Below the pieces are notes generated by a model. It was given only the letters and a program-made list of their open reading frames with translations, was not told the DNA's origin and ran no database searches. A stretch of 44,698 bases of DNA from assembly GCA_039186435.1 (NCBI GenBank), contig JBCDAA010000021.1:1-44698 (forward strand), given 5' to 3'. This document shows positions 1-7,846 of the stretch, piece after piece; position 1 is the first letter of the stretch; each line of letters starts with the position of its first letter. The translations under genes were made by a program, and so were the position numbers. The stretch comes from JALVDI01 sp039186435. GTDB lineage: Bacteria > Myxococcota_A > Polyangia > Polyangiales > Houyiibacteriaceae.

Positions 1-411
1 GACGCTTTCGTAGCCCTGGGTGGCGAAGGTGCATTCGCAGCTCGCGGTGGAGAACTCGAGAAAGCTGTCGAAGAGGCGAGCCGGAAAACCATCGACGCCG
101 CTGTCGCCTGGACCGGTGTCCCCGAAACCCGCGTCGTCCAAACCCGCGTCGCCCAAACCCGCGTCGCCCAAACCCGCGTCGCCTGGACCGGTGTCGTCCG
201 GGCCGGTGTCTGGACCGGTGTCGCGCGGACCGGTGTCCGTGTTGCCGGAGTCGACCGCGCTGTCGCCAAATCCTGCGTCCGCATTCGTCGCGGCATCTGC
301 GCTTGGTCGTCCACCGTCGCCGCATGCAACGAGGAGCACCGCGCACGCCATCGATCGCAGTCGCGCTCCGACGATCGGTTCACTGAGCGCACAACGTCGT
401 CTTCCTGTCAT
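1..411 (-). CDS. Partial lipoprotein with Asp-Gly repeat linker
   Basis: The gene starts at an ATG ending at 411 and stays open to the left edge, so only the first 137 residues are present. The N-terminus is Arg-rich (MTGRRR) and is followed by a hydrophobic stretch ending in the lipobox LLVAC, which predicts an outer-membrane or periplasmic lipoprotein. An internal ATG (MACAVLLVAC) would leave almost no n-region, so the upstream ATG is preferred. After the lipobox comes a low-complexity linker of D-A-G and D-T-G-P units (about residues 38-100), common in myxobacterial lipoproteins as a spacer between membrane anchor and globular domain. The visible part of the next domain contains a CEC motif. 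The function cannot be told from this fragment. It is codirectional with the reductase gene behind it, which ends 18 bp away. Confidence 0.75.
   Translation of the reverse strand, partial: MTGRRRCALSEPIVGARLRSMACAVLLVACGDGGRPSADAATNADAGFGDSAVDSGNTDTGPRDTGPDTGPDDTGPGDAGLGDAGLGDAGLDDAGFGDTGPGDSGVDGFPARLFDSFLEFSTASCECTFATQGYESV
121..180 (-). repeat. 15-bp tandem repeat coding DAG(L/F)(G/D)
   Basis: Four head-to-tail 15-bp units read on the minus strand as gacgcgggtttgggc, with changes only in the last units. They encode the D-A-G part of the lipoprotein linker. Near-identical units suggest recent slippage, so copy number may vary between strains. Confidence 0.8.
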
Positions 412-428
412 GCTCTTCGATTTCCCGG

Positions 429-2057
429 TCAATAGACGTCGGTTTTGTAGCGTCCGGCCGCAATGAGACCGTCGAGGAACGCTTTCCCGTTCGTCTGCCC
501 CACCGTTTCCGCAATCGTCTGAAACGCGTGAGCAACCGCCGGCGCCATACGTTCCGCATCACCGCAGACGAACACTTCGGCGCCGTTCTGAAGCCACGCC
601 CAAAGATCCGCGCCGCGCTCGATCAGCTTGTGCTGCACGTACACCTTTTCGTCTTGGTCCCGTGACCACGCGAAGTCTGCTCGGTTGAGCACGCCGCTCT
701 TGAACCACGCCGCGAGTTCCTCCTGGTAGAGGAAGTCCGTTGCCTTGTGCTGATGCCCAAAGAAGAGCCAGGTGTGGTTGCGAATCGCGGATGCTTCGAC
801 TTCGGCGAGGTAGCCGCGAAAGGGGGCGATCCCGGTGCCGGGTCCGACCATGATGACCGGGCGCTCATCTCGCGGGAAACGAAAGTCGTGATTGGGGACG
901 AGGTAGACGGGAACCTTGTCGCCGATGTTCACCGAGTCGGCGAGCCAGCAGGTCGCAACGCCTCGGACCGCGCGGTCGTTCCAGCGATAGCGGACGGTTT
1001 CGATCGTGAACGCGACCCGCTCCAGGTTGCGACTGGGTGAGGCGACCGAAAAGAGGCGCGGTTGAAGTTTGCGCAGCGAGTCCACGAACGCCTGCGCGCG
1101 GAGGCCGCGAACCTGATGTTCGGCGAGCACGTCGACGACGTGGCGTTCTTTGCGATACACCCGGAAGGCGTCTTCGCCCTTCGCGAGGGCGGCGCTCGCG
1201 CTTCCGCTTCGACAGGAGTCGAGGGCCGTTAGGGTGGTCAGGAAAGGCCCCGTGACCTGGGCGAGACACGTGCGCGAGAGAGCGGTCCGAAGGTCTGTGC
1301 CCTCCTTGTTCCAGGAGACCAGCTCGTCGCCTCGAAGGCCGGCGGCCGAGAGCACCGCCTGGATTTCGGCGTCGCCGTTGAGGGCGTGGAGTCCAAAACA
1401 ATCCCCCACCTCGAACTCGAATCCTGTTCCGGAAAGATCCAGTTCGTAGTGCATGGTCTCTTTGCGCGAGCCAGCGCGCGAGAGAAGGCGCTTGCTCACC
1501 ACAGGAACCAACGCAGGATTGTCACGGCTCCACCGACGAGGCTCGGACGACGGCGCTGCCTGGGCCTGAGCGGGCGCCTGGCTCGCACTCGTTTGCGTTG
1601 CGAGCTCCGAGGCATGTTTGTTGACGTAGGCGATCGCGGTGGCCTGAAAGCCTTCGTAGGCTTCTTCGAAATCGTCGTCGCAGTCCACGCGATCAAAGAC
1701 GCGGGAGGCGCCGCCGCGGAGCATCGCGGCCTCGAAGTCTTTTCCGCATTGCGCGAAGTTATCGAAGGTGGTCGACCCAAGTCCGCACACGGCAAAGCGG
1801 ACCTTCGACAGGTCGAATGTCTCCGTCTGCAACGACTCGAGAAGACGCTCGGCGTTGCTCGGCGGTCCCCCGTTGCCGTAGGTACTCGTGACGATGAAAA
1901 CGAGAGGGTGTCCCGGCAATGCCTGCGGATCGAAGTCCTCCATGTCGATGACCTCTGCGCTGTGGCCGTGCTCGCGCAGAGCCTTCACCAACATCTCGGC
2001 GCAGTATTCGGCGTTGCCGGTTTCACTCCCGCAAAGGACTGGAATTTGTGTGGTCAT
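429..2057 (-). CDS. CysJ-like diflavin reductase (NADPH, FAD, FMN)
   Basis: This 542-residue protein has the full diflavin reductase layout. An N-terminal flavodoxin domain (about 5-145) carries the FMN phosphate loop GSETGNAEYC and the loop STYGNGG. After a Pro/Ala/Gln linker comes the FAD domain with RLFSVASPS (the usual Tyr of RxYS is Phe) and GVATCWLAD. The NADPH domain has GPGTGIAPFRGYL and VFVCGDAERMA, and the protein ends in RYKTDVY, the characteristic CysJ-type end. The family moves electrons from NADPH through FAD and FMN to a haem partner such as sulfite reductase CysI or a P450. No CysI gene is adjacent, so the partner is unknown. I chose the ATG at 2057 because MTTQIPVLCGSETGN begins the domain; the TTG at 2087 lies inside an inverted repeat. 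The 299 bp between this start and the sigma gene show no convincing gene. Confidence 0.88.
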   Translation of the reverse strand: MTTQIPVLCGSETGNAEYCAEMLVKALREHGHSAEVIDMEDFDPQALPGHPLVFIVTSTYGNGGPPSNAERLLESLQTETFDLSKVRFAVCGLGSTTFDNFAQCGKDFEAAMLRGGASRVFDRVDCDDDFEEAYEGFQATAIAYVNKHASELATQTSASQAPAQAQAAPSSEPRRWSRDNPALVPVVSKRLLSRAGSRKETMHYELDLSGTGFEFEVGDCFGLHALNGDAEIQAVLSAAGLRGDELVSWNKEGTDLRTALSRTCLAQVTGPFLTTLTALDSCRSGSASAALAKGEDAFRVYRKERHVVDVLAEHQVRGLRAQAFVDSLRKLQPRLFSVASPSRNLERVAFTIETVRYRWNDRAVRGVATCWLADSVNIGDKVPVYLVPNHDFRFPRDERPVIMVGPGTGIAPFRGYLAEVEASAIRNHTWLFFGHQHKATDFLYQEELAAWFKSGVLNRADFAWSRDQDEKVYVQHKLIERGADLWAWLQNGAEVFVCGDAERMAPAVAHAFQTIAETVGQTNGKAFLDGLIAAGRYKTDVY

Positions 2058-2063
2058 GGCGAT

Positions 2064-2088
2064 GTTGAAAACGATTTTCGAGTTCAAC
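2064..2088. promoter_or_regulatory. Inverted repeat upstream of the diflavin reductase
   Basis: GTTGAAAACGA and TCGAGTTCAAC form 11-bp arms (9 pairs match) around a 3-bp centre, seven bases upstream of the reductase ATG. This is either an operator or a 5'-leader hairpin. No regulator can be assigned. Confidence 0.45.
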
Positions 2089-2356
2089 TACGCCACCCGG
2101 AGGAAAGACGCAAGGAGCAAGGCGCGGATGTGCGCCTCGTCGCAACCTCTCGCCGCCGATTTCGTTCAGCTGACCGAGCGCGGTCGCGACGAACTCGGCG
2201 CGGAAGCCCGCGTAACAAGATCTCGTCCATTCATTCCGTTGCCGGCGATGTTGAGGTGGGCTCTTCGCTGCCGAAGACCTGCAGGGATGCGTAGTCGAAG
2301 ACGCCGTGTCGCTCAGGACTTTGCCGCGCGTGCCCACAACTTTCTGGTATTCGGGG

Positions 2357-2860
2357 ATGCGGATGTCGCTTCGTCGACCCACCCTCGCGGAGATCTTCCG
2401 CGACCACGCAGCGTTCGTGCTTCGGGTCGTTCGGCGTTTTGGCGCGGCGGAAGCCGACGTCGAGGATGTGGCTCAGGAGGTCTTTTTGGTGCTGCACCGA
2501 CGCCTCGCGGACTACGATCCAGAGCGTCCGATTCGGCCGTGGATTTATGCGATCGCGTTTCGCGTGACATCGGATGCACGACGCAAGACGCAGCGGGCTG
2601 CGACGCTGCGGGCGCCGACGCCGGAGCCTGAGGTGGCGCCCGACCGTGCGCTGGAGCTTCAGCACGCCCGCCGGCTGCTCGATGAGGCCCTCGACTCGCT
2701 TTCCGCGGACGCGCGCTTCGTCTTCGTCGGGTATGAACTCGAAGGGATGTCGATGAAAGAGATCGCGGAAGCGGCCAACGCGCCCCTTCAGACGTGCTAC
2801 TCGCGACTGCACAGCGCGCGTGCGCGCGTGATCGATTTTGTGAGACAAAGGAGTTCATGA
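2357..2860 (+). CDS. ECF-type RNA polymerase sigma factor
   Basis: This 167-residue protein shows sigma region 2 (DVEDVAQEVFLVLHRRL, then PWIYAIAFRVTSDARR, about 35-80) and sigma region 4 with a helix-turn-helix (LEGMSMKEIAEAANAP, then CYSRLHSARARV, about 120-160). It lacks sigma-1.1 and region 3, as expected for the extracytoplasmic-function group. The start is uncertain: ATG at 2357 or 2363, with an upstream GTG at 2306 also in frame. It overlaps the next gene by ATGA, so the two are translationally coupled. No classical zinc-finger anti-sigma factor lies next to it. The convergent membrane protein at 3816-4700 is a possible regulator. Target promoters cannot be inferred. Confidence 0.9.
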   Translation: MRMSLRRPTLAEIFRDHAAFVLRVVRRFGAAEADVEDVAQEVFLVLHRRLADYDPERPIRPWIYAIAFRVTSDARRKTQRAATLRAPTPEPEVAPDRALELQHARRLLDEALDSLSADARFVFVGYELEGMSMKEIAEAANAPLQTCYSRLHSARARVIDFVRQRSS

Positions 2861-3789
2861 AGGCGCGCGCGGTGGTGCTGGCGATGGTTGGATGCGCGTC
2901 CGTGGTGAGCGCCCAGGACGATTCCCTTCGCGCGGGGTGGCGCGTGGTCGATCCCGAAGATGGCTGCGTCGACGGAGGCGTGATTCGCGAACGCCTCGAG
3001 GAGCAGCTCGGGCCCCCAGCGCGGGTGCACGAAGCGGCGTGGGTGTTTGCGTGGACTGTGGAGTCCGCCGACGAGGTCCCTCGCATGCAGCTCGAGGTGA
3101 CGGCGCCGGATGGAGCGGTCGGACGCCGTGAGATCGAAGGAAGCTGCGCGGAGGTGACCGAAGCGGCCGCGCTCGTCATGACGATGTCGGTGTGTCCCGA
3201 TTGTCGTGCGCCGGAGCCTTCGGCGCCCCGGGAGCTCGAGCTTCCAGCGGTGCCGGAACCGGAGCCCGAACCCGAGCCGGCGTCTCGCGCGCGCATTGCC
3301 GGGGCACTCGGAGCGATGGTGACGTTCGGAATCCTTCCCGGCGTTGCGCTGGGGGTCTCGCTACGTGGCGAAGTGCAGCCTTCACCCGCGTGGAGCGTTG
3401 GCGTCCGCGCGGGTCTTCATCCCCGGACGAGCGAGAACGATCCGAGTGGTGAGGCAACGTTTCTGATGGCGGAGGCCGGCGTGTATGCGTGTGCAGGGCG
3501 GCTTGCCGCGACTTTACGCGTCGGCGGGTGTGCGGGGTGGACGGCGGCCCTTGTGCGCGCGTCAGGCAACGCGTTTGCCAACGACCGGAATGCGCTTCGT
3601 CCGGAGACCTGGCCGGAGGTGAGCGTGCAGCTTGGGTGGGGCGAAGTGGTGGGGGGACGTCTCGTCGCGGGGCTTTTGTTTCCGCTGGTTCGGGACCGCT
3701 ACGCCGTCGACGTTGGCGGGGCAGCGCGAACGCTTCACCGCGCATCGACGATCGCGGGGCGTCTAACCCTCGAGCTTACGTTTCGCTAG
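2857..3789 (+). CDS. Secreted outer-membrane-like protein coupled to sigma factor
   Basis: The ATG at 2857 overlaps the sigma stop (ATGA) and is preceded by AAAGGAG. The 310-residue product begins with a clear Sec signal peptide (MKARAVVLAMVGCASVVSAQ). The first mature domain (about 20-130) contains conserved-looking Cys residues (DGCVDGG, GSCAEV, CPDC). A Pro-Glu linker (PEPEPEPEP) follows. The last 170 residues are alternating polar/hydrophobic strands rich in Gly and aromatics, ending LTLELTFR. That is the pattern of an outer-membrane beta-barrel with a C-terminal aromatic strand. Sigma factor plus barrel-like protein pairs recur in myxobacteria, but their ligand is unknown. It ends close to the stop of the convergent gene. 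Confidence 0.75.
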   Translation: MKARAVVLAMVGCASVVSAQDDSLRAGWRVVDPEDGCVDGGVIRERLEEQLGPPARVHEAAWVFAWTVESADEVPRMQLEVTAPDGAVGRREIEGSCAEVTEAAALVMTMSVCPDCRAPEPSAPRELELPAVPEPEPEPEPASRARIAGALGAMVTFGILPGVALGVSLRGEVQPSPAWSVGVRAGLHPRTSENDPSGEATFLMAEAGVYACAGRLAATLRVGGCAGWTAALVRASGNAFANDRNALRPETWPEVSVQLGWGEVVGGRLVAGLLFPLVRDRYAVDVGGAARTLHRASTIAGRLTLELTFR

Positions 3790-3822
3790 GACGCACTACT
3801 CGGTAGGAGGACGCACTACTCG
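3788..3822. repeat. 15-bp direct repeat between convergent stop codons
   Basis: The 15-mer aggacgcactactcg occurs at 3788-3802 and again at 3808-3822. The first copy begins in the stop codon of the plus-strand gene and the second contains the stop codon of the minus-strand gene. It is probably a local duplication. I see no hairpin plus T-tract. Confidence 0.7.
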
Positions 3823-4700
3823 CGGAGGAGGCGGCGAACGCTGCGGGCGTGCGCGGAGTTTCCGTGCGCGTCGAGGAAGCGGCGTGCCCGACGCTGGGCA
3901 TCGCGCTCGCGTCCGAGCTTTTGCAAGGCTTCGATGGCGACGACTTCGCGTTCCTGGGCGAGGACCCCTTGGGCAAATCGCTGGCGATGCTCGTTGGCGG
4001 CGCGGAGAGCAATGGCGGGGTTGCGATCGACGGCGGCGCGCGCCCGTCGCAGAAGGGCGGTCTCCGCAACGATGTCGGATGCAGGTGCGGGCTGGGCCTC
4101 ACGACGGGAGTCGCGCGGCCTTCGTCGGGTCTCCATGGAGGTCTCAACTTCGGCGGGGGCCGCAGTGGCTTCCTCCGCCGCGGTGACTTCCTCCGCCGCA
4201 GTGACTTCCTCCGCCGCAGTGACTTCCTCCGCCGCAGTGACTTCCTCCGCCGCAGTGACTTCCTCCGCCGCGGTGACTTCCTCCGCCGCGGTGACTTCCC
4301 GTGCCGGTTGCACCTCCACGCGTTGCGCTTCGGCGCGAGGCGCGGGTTCCGCGACGGGATCTGGCTCCGAGGTCGCCGTGTACACGAGCGCGCCGGTTCC
4401 CGACGCGACACAAACCGCGATCGCGAGTTTGGCAGCGAGCGAGCCCGCCGTCGCCGCACCCGCTCCCGCTGCAGCGCTACCCGCCGCCGTTCCAGCGGCA
4501 GCGCTACCTGCCGCCGACGTTCCCGCAGCCTTTGCAGACGCGGCCGCGACAGCGCCTGTCCCCACGCCAACCGCGACGAGGGGGCCGAGACGCGTCGCAA
4601 GCGACCGCACCGTCTGTGCGTCGGGTTCGTCGATGGACGCGCTCGCCAGAAGCTCCGCTACACGCGGATCGTCTTCCGGCCACGGGGTGTCTTCGCCCAT
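3816..4700 (-). CDS. One-helix membrane protein with EVTAAE repeats
   Basis: The 294-residue product starts with a short acidic, cytosolic-looking segment (DDPRVAELLASASIDEPDAQT, split here only by wording), then an Ala/Gly-rich stretch (45-88) and one transmembrane helix (about 90-108). The periplasmic side begins with Glu/Pro/Val sequence and seven perfect EVTAAE hexapeptides plus one degenerate unit (135-181). The last 80 residues (215-294) are charged amphipathic helices resembling TPR-type repeats (LLRRARAAVDRNPAIAL, then ALQKLGRERDAQRRARRFL). It faces the sigma/barrel pair. Given topology and position it could be the transmembrane partner of that signalling module, but it lacks a recognisable anti-sigma motif, so this is inference only. 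The purine-rich sequence aagggaaag lies upstream of its ATG. Confidence 0.7.
   Translation of the reverse strand: MGEDTPWPEDDPRVAELLASASIDEPDAQTVRSLATRLGPLVAVGVGTGAVAAASAKAAGTSAAGSAAAGTAAGSAAAGAGAATAGSLAAKLAIAVCVASGTGALVYTATSEPDPVAEPAPRAEAQRVEVQPAREVTAAEEVTAAEEVTAAEEVTAAEEVTAAEEVTAAEEVTAAEEATAAPAEVETSMETRRRPRDSRREAQPAPASDIVAETALLRRARAAVDRNPAIALRAANEHRQRFAQGVLAQEREVVAIEALQKLGRERDAQRRARRFLDAHGNSAHARSVRRLLRE
4165..4290 (-). repeat. 18-bp tandem repeat, seven copies
   Basis: Seven head-to-tail copies of gtgacttcctccgccgca (plus-strand reading) differ only at one or two positions. An eighth, degenerate copy follows. Each unit encodes E-V-T-A-A-E in the minus-strand membrane protein. Such near-perfect arrays usually vary in length between strains and could change the reach of the periplasmic domain. 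Confidence 0.9.
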
Positions 4701-4755
4701 CGGTTTTCATCTTTCCCTTGGAGTCGAACCTTGTAAAGGCGTATCCGGGTAGAGG

Positions 4756-6090
4756 ATGACCGACGGATCCACGCGTGCGCGCGAACTGCAGAAAGCTCTT
4801 CTGGAGCTCGTGCGCTGCCCTCGCTGCGAAGACGACCTGGTCGTGGCGGACGCGCTTCGATGCGGCGCCTGCGAGGTCTCCTTTCCCGCGGTGGGTGCGG
4901 TTCCCTGTCTGCTTCCCGATCCCAACGCGGCGCGCCTTCGTTGGCAGAACCAGCTCGCGTTGATCCACCAGGAAGGCGAGTCGACCATCGACACCTTTGC
5001 GCGGCAGGCGTCCCGACCGGGGCTGCTATCCACCACGCGAGCGCGCTTGAATGCGCAGATCGAACTCACCCGCGTGGTCATGGCGGAGGTCGATGCGCTC
5101 CTCGTCCCGGCGGTCGGTAAACCGCGTGATCCGAAGGGTCCGGTGCCGCGATTCAGCCCGCTCGAAACGGTGCAGCTCGCTCATCGAGACTGGTCGTGGC
5201 CCGAGAGCGACGAGAACGAAAAGGCCCTCAGTTGCGTCGAAAAAGCCCTTGTTTCGCCGCTTGGAACGACGCTCGTGCTCGGCGCGGGCGCGGGGCGGCT
5301 TGCCTACGACCTCAGCTTTCGGCGAGGAACCTCGTCGGTCGTTGCCCTCGACATCGATCCGCTCGTTCTTCTTGTGGCCGAGCGGATGGCGGCTGGCGAA
5401 ACCCTCACGCTGACGGAGCCGCGCGCGAACGCGGTGGACCTTTCGCGCTTGAGCGCAGCGCGTACGCTCGTTCCGCCGCGGGGCCCCTCCACGATGCTTC
5501 CGCTGCTCGCGAACGGCATGACCCCGCCGGTGCGAAGCGGCGTCTTCGACACGGTGCTCACGCCTTGGTTTACGGATTTGATTCCGGATCTTCGCCGCTT
5601 CGTCGGCGAACTGCGGCGCGTGCTCAAGGACGGAGGACGCTGGGTTCATTTTGGTCCGCTGCTCTATCCGCTGCACCGTCCGGGTGCGGAGCGCTTTTCG
5701 CAGGACGAGCTCTTCGAGCTTCTCGAGGTCGCGGGGTTTGTTCGCGAGTCGCTGGTCGAAGCACGGCTCGACTACGCGTTTTCACCGCTCACGGGACGCG
5801 GCCGCATCGAGCCCTGCTTTGCGTTTTCCGCGCGTCTTGCGGAGGCGCCTCGACGCAGCGCGGACGGTCTCGCCCCGTGGGTGGTGTTGCCTCACGAGCC
5901 CATTCCCGCGATGGCGAATCCCTCGCCTCAAGGTCCGGGCGAAGCCGCGATCGCGGAGCTCGTCGACGGCGCGCGAAGTATTCACGACATCGTGCGCATC
6001 GTGGGACAGCGCGCGGGCCAAACGCCGCCGGAACTCTACGATGGCGTGCGCGCGTGCCTGCTCCGGATGCACCCCGACGCGACGTTGTGA
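4756..6090 (+). CDS. Zinc-ribbon / N2227-like methyltransferase / PqqD-like fusion
   Basis: This 444-residue protein appears to join three modules. Residues 15-55 form a Trm112-like zinc ribbon with CPRC (C21, C24) and CGAC (C36, C39). Residues 150-340 form a class I SAM methyltransferase with motif I LVLGAGAGRLAYDL and acidic motif II ALDIDPL. The segment GGRWVHFGPLLYPL (around 300), followed by FSQDELFELLEVAGF, closely resembles the carnosine N-methyltransferase (N2227) signature, in which a GPLLYH-like motif precedes the last helix. The last 50 residues (IAELVDGARSIHDIVRIVG and so on) resemble a PqqD-like peptide-binding winged helix. The substrate is unknown; the PqqD-like tail hints at a peptide or protein. 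The sequence gagg sits directly before the ATG, so the ribosome-binding site is unusually close. Confidence 0.75.
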   Translation: MTDGSTRARELQKALLELVRCPRCEDDLVVADALRCGACEVSFPAVGAVPCLLPDPNAARLRWQNQLALIHQEGESTIDTFARQASRPGLLSTTRARLNAQIELTRVVMAEVDALLVPAVGKPRDPKGPVPRFSPLETVQLAHRDWSWPESDENEKALSCVEKALVSPLGTTLVLGAGAGRLAYDLSFRRGTSSVVALDIDPLVLLVAERMAAGETLTLTEPRANAVDLSRLSAARTLVPPRGPSTMLPLLANGMTPPVRSGVFDTVLTPWFTDLIPDLRRFVGELRRVLKDGGRWVHFGPLLYPLHRPGAERFSQDELFELLEVAGFVRESLVEARLDYAFSPLTGRGRIEPCFAFSARLAEAPRRSADGLAPWVVLPHEPIPAMANPSPQGPGEAAIAELVDGARSIHDIVRIVGQRAGQTPPELYDGVRACLLRMHPDATL

Positions 6091-6232
6091 CGCGACGCTG
6101 AGGCGAAGTTGAAGCCCTGGTGGCGGCTCTCCGTGCGTCTCGAATATCTCGTGATCACAATGCTTTTGGCAGTTCTCTAAAAAAGATCGCGCTCGTTCTC
6201 ATAATTTTCGCAGCTGCGCACCAAGCGTACAC

Positions 6233-7846
6233 GTGAAGCGATGGCTGTGTCTGATGGGCGTCCTCGCGAGCTGTACCGGCAGCATCGGCGACGGCGCCGC
6301 GGATCCTGAATCCCGGCCCCCAAACGACGACCCCGACATCGACCCGGACATCACCCTCGCCGATCAGCGTGTTCGCCGACTCACCGAGCGCGAGTACCAC
6401 GCGACCGTCGCCGCGCTCTTTGGCGCGTCCCTCGGCGAGGTTCCCTTTCCGACCGCATCCGCGCCGAACGGTTACGACAACTCGGCCGCAGGCCTGCGCG
6501 TCGAAGGTGTGCTCACCCAATCGCTTTGGAACACCACGAGCGAGATGGCCGACGCCGGCGCCGACGTGCTCCTCGCCGAAGGGTGCACGCCCGCGAGCGA
6601 AACGGACGAGGTTTGCGCGGCGGAGCTGCTCGGCGAGCTCACCGCGCGCGCGTATCGCCGCGAGCTCGACGACACCGATCGCGAACAGCTCCTCACGCTC
6701 TTTCGGGCCGGTGCCCAGGGCGGCACGTTTCGGGAAGGCCTTCGCGTGGCCCTTCGCTTCGTGTTGCAGTCGCCGGATCTCCTCTACCGGCGTGAGCTCG
6801 GCGAAGCAGGCGACGACGGGGTCGCCGTGTTGAGCGGCGAAGAGACGGCCTCGCTTCTCGCCTACCTGCTCACCGGCGAACCGCCCGACGAACGGCTTCG
6901 CGAGCTCGCCACACGGGGTGAGCTCTCGGACGGAGAGGTGCGCGCCAGCGAGGTTCGCCGTCTGCTCGAAGGGGCGTCCGCCGAGGCGGTGATCGCGCGT
7001 TTTGGGCAGCAGTGGCTCGAAGCGGAGCATCTCGACCTGCTGGCGCGCGATCCGGAGACCTACCCAGAGTGGGCGACCCTCCGCGAGGCCTTCGAAGAGG
7101 AAGCCGGGCACTTTTTCGCCGATGCGGTGCTTCAGGAAGACGCCGGTTTGCCCGCCCTCTTTCGGCGTTCCCACACTCGGGGCGGCGACGATCTCGCAGC
7201 GTTCTACGGCGCGAGTCGGGACGGCGACGTACTTCGCTTTCCGGACGACGAGCGCCGCGGTGTGCTCATGCTCGGCGGGGTTCTCTCGCACCTCGCGCAA
7301 GCGGTGCAGCCCTCGCCGGTGCAGCGCGGTCACTTCGTGCGCACGCGCCTGCTCTGTCAGACGCTTCCCGATCCGCCGCCCGACCTTGTCGTCGCGCCCC
7401 CGCCGCCCGACCCCACGCGGACGAATCGCGAGTCCTGGGAAGAGACGACGAACGGACCCACCTGCGCGGTCTGTCACACCCTCATGAATCCGATCGGCTT
7501 TGCCTTTGAGTCCTTTGATGCGATCGGCCGCTACCGCACCGTCGACAACGGCCAGGCGGTCGATACCACCGGCACCCTCGGCGGCACGGACGTGGACGCG
7601 CCCTTCGCGGACGCGGTTGAACTCAGCGAACTTCTCGCCGAAAGCGAGATCGCGCGTCGCTGTTTTGCCGCGCACTGGTCCGAGTTTGCCCTCGGCACGT
7701 CGCCGAGTCCGGCCCGCCGACGTACCGCCGAACTCGCGGCGACAACCTACATGGAAGGCGGAAGCATCGCCGCGCTGATCGAAGACTTCGTCGCCGCCGA
7801 CGCGTTCGTTCGTCGCCGCGTGGTTTCGGAAGGAGAAAGTCTGTGA
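6233..7846 (+). CDS. DUF1592/DUF1588-family lipoprotein with CxxCH motif
   Basis: The GTG at 6233 gives MKRWLCLMGVLASC, a signal with lipobox LASC, so the 537-residue product is a predicted lipoprotein. The domain order matches the multi-domain family found in planctomycetes and myxobacteria. A DUF1587-like start (VRRLTEREYHATVAALFG) is followed by DUF1595-like (LGELTARAYRRELDD), DUF1592-like (FRFVLQSPDLLYRRE-like, about 175-300), DUF1588 with TCAVCHTLMNPIGFAFE, and a DUF1585-like end (FVAADAFVRRRV). CAVCH is a CxxCH motif that could hold haem c, as noted for this family. The biochemical role is not established. It overlaps the next gene by GTGA, and family members are almost always paired with a DUF1552 protein as here. 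Confidence 0.9.
   Translation: MKRWLCLMGVLASCTGSIGDGAADPESRPPNDDPDIDPDITLADQRVRRLTEREYHATVAALFGASLGEVPFPTASAPNGYDNSAAGLRVEGVLTQSLWNTTSEMADAGADVLLAEGCTPASETDEVCAAELLGELTARAYRRELDDTDREQLLTLFRAGAQGGTFREGLRVALRFVLQSPDLLYRRELGEAGDDGVAVLSGEETASLLAYLLTGEPPDERLRELATRGELSDGEVRASEVRRLLEGASAEAVIARFGQQWLEAEHLDLLARDPETYPEWATLREAFEEEAGHFFADAVLQEDAGLPALFRRSHTRGGDDLAAFYGASRDGDVLRFPDDERRGVLMLGGVLSHLAQAVQPSPVQRGHFVRTRLLCQTLPDPPPDLVVAPPPPDPTRTNRESWEETTNGPTCAVCHTLMNPIGFAFESFDAIGRYRTVDNGQAVDTTGTLGGTDVDAPFADAVELSELLAESEIARRCFAAHWSEFALGTSPSPARRRTAELAATTYMEGGSIAALIEDFVAADAFVRRRVVSEGESL

Noticed and set aside
2023..2382. Minus-strand 119-codon frame covering the gap before the sigma gene
   Set aside because: It overlaps both flanking genes, lacks recognisable protein character and has no start signal. 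The gap is better read as regulatory.
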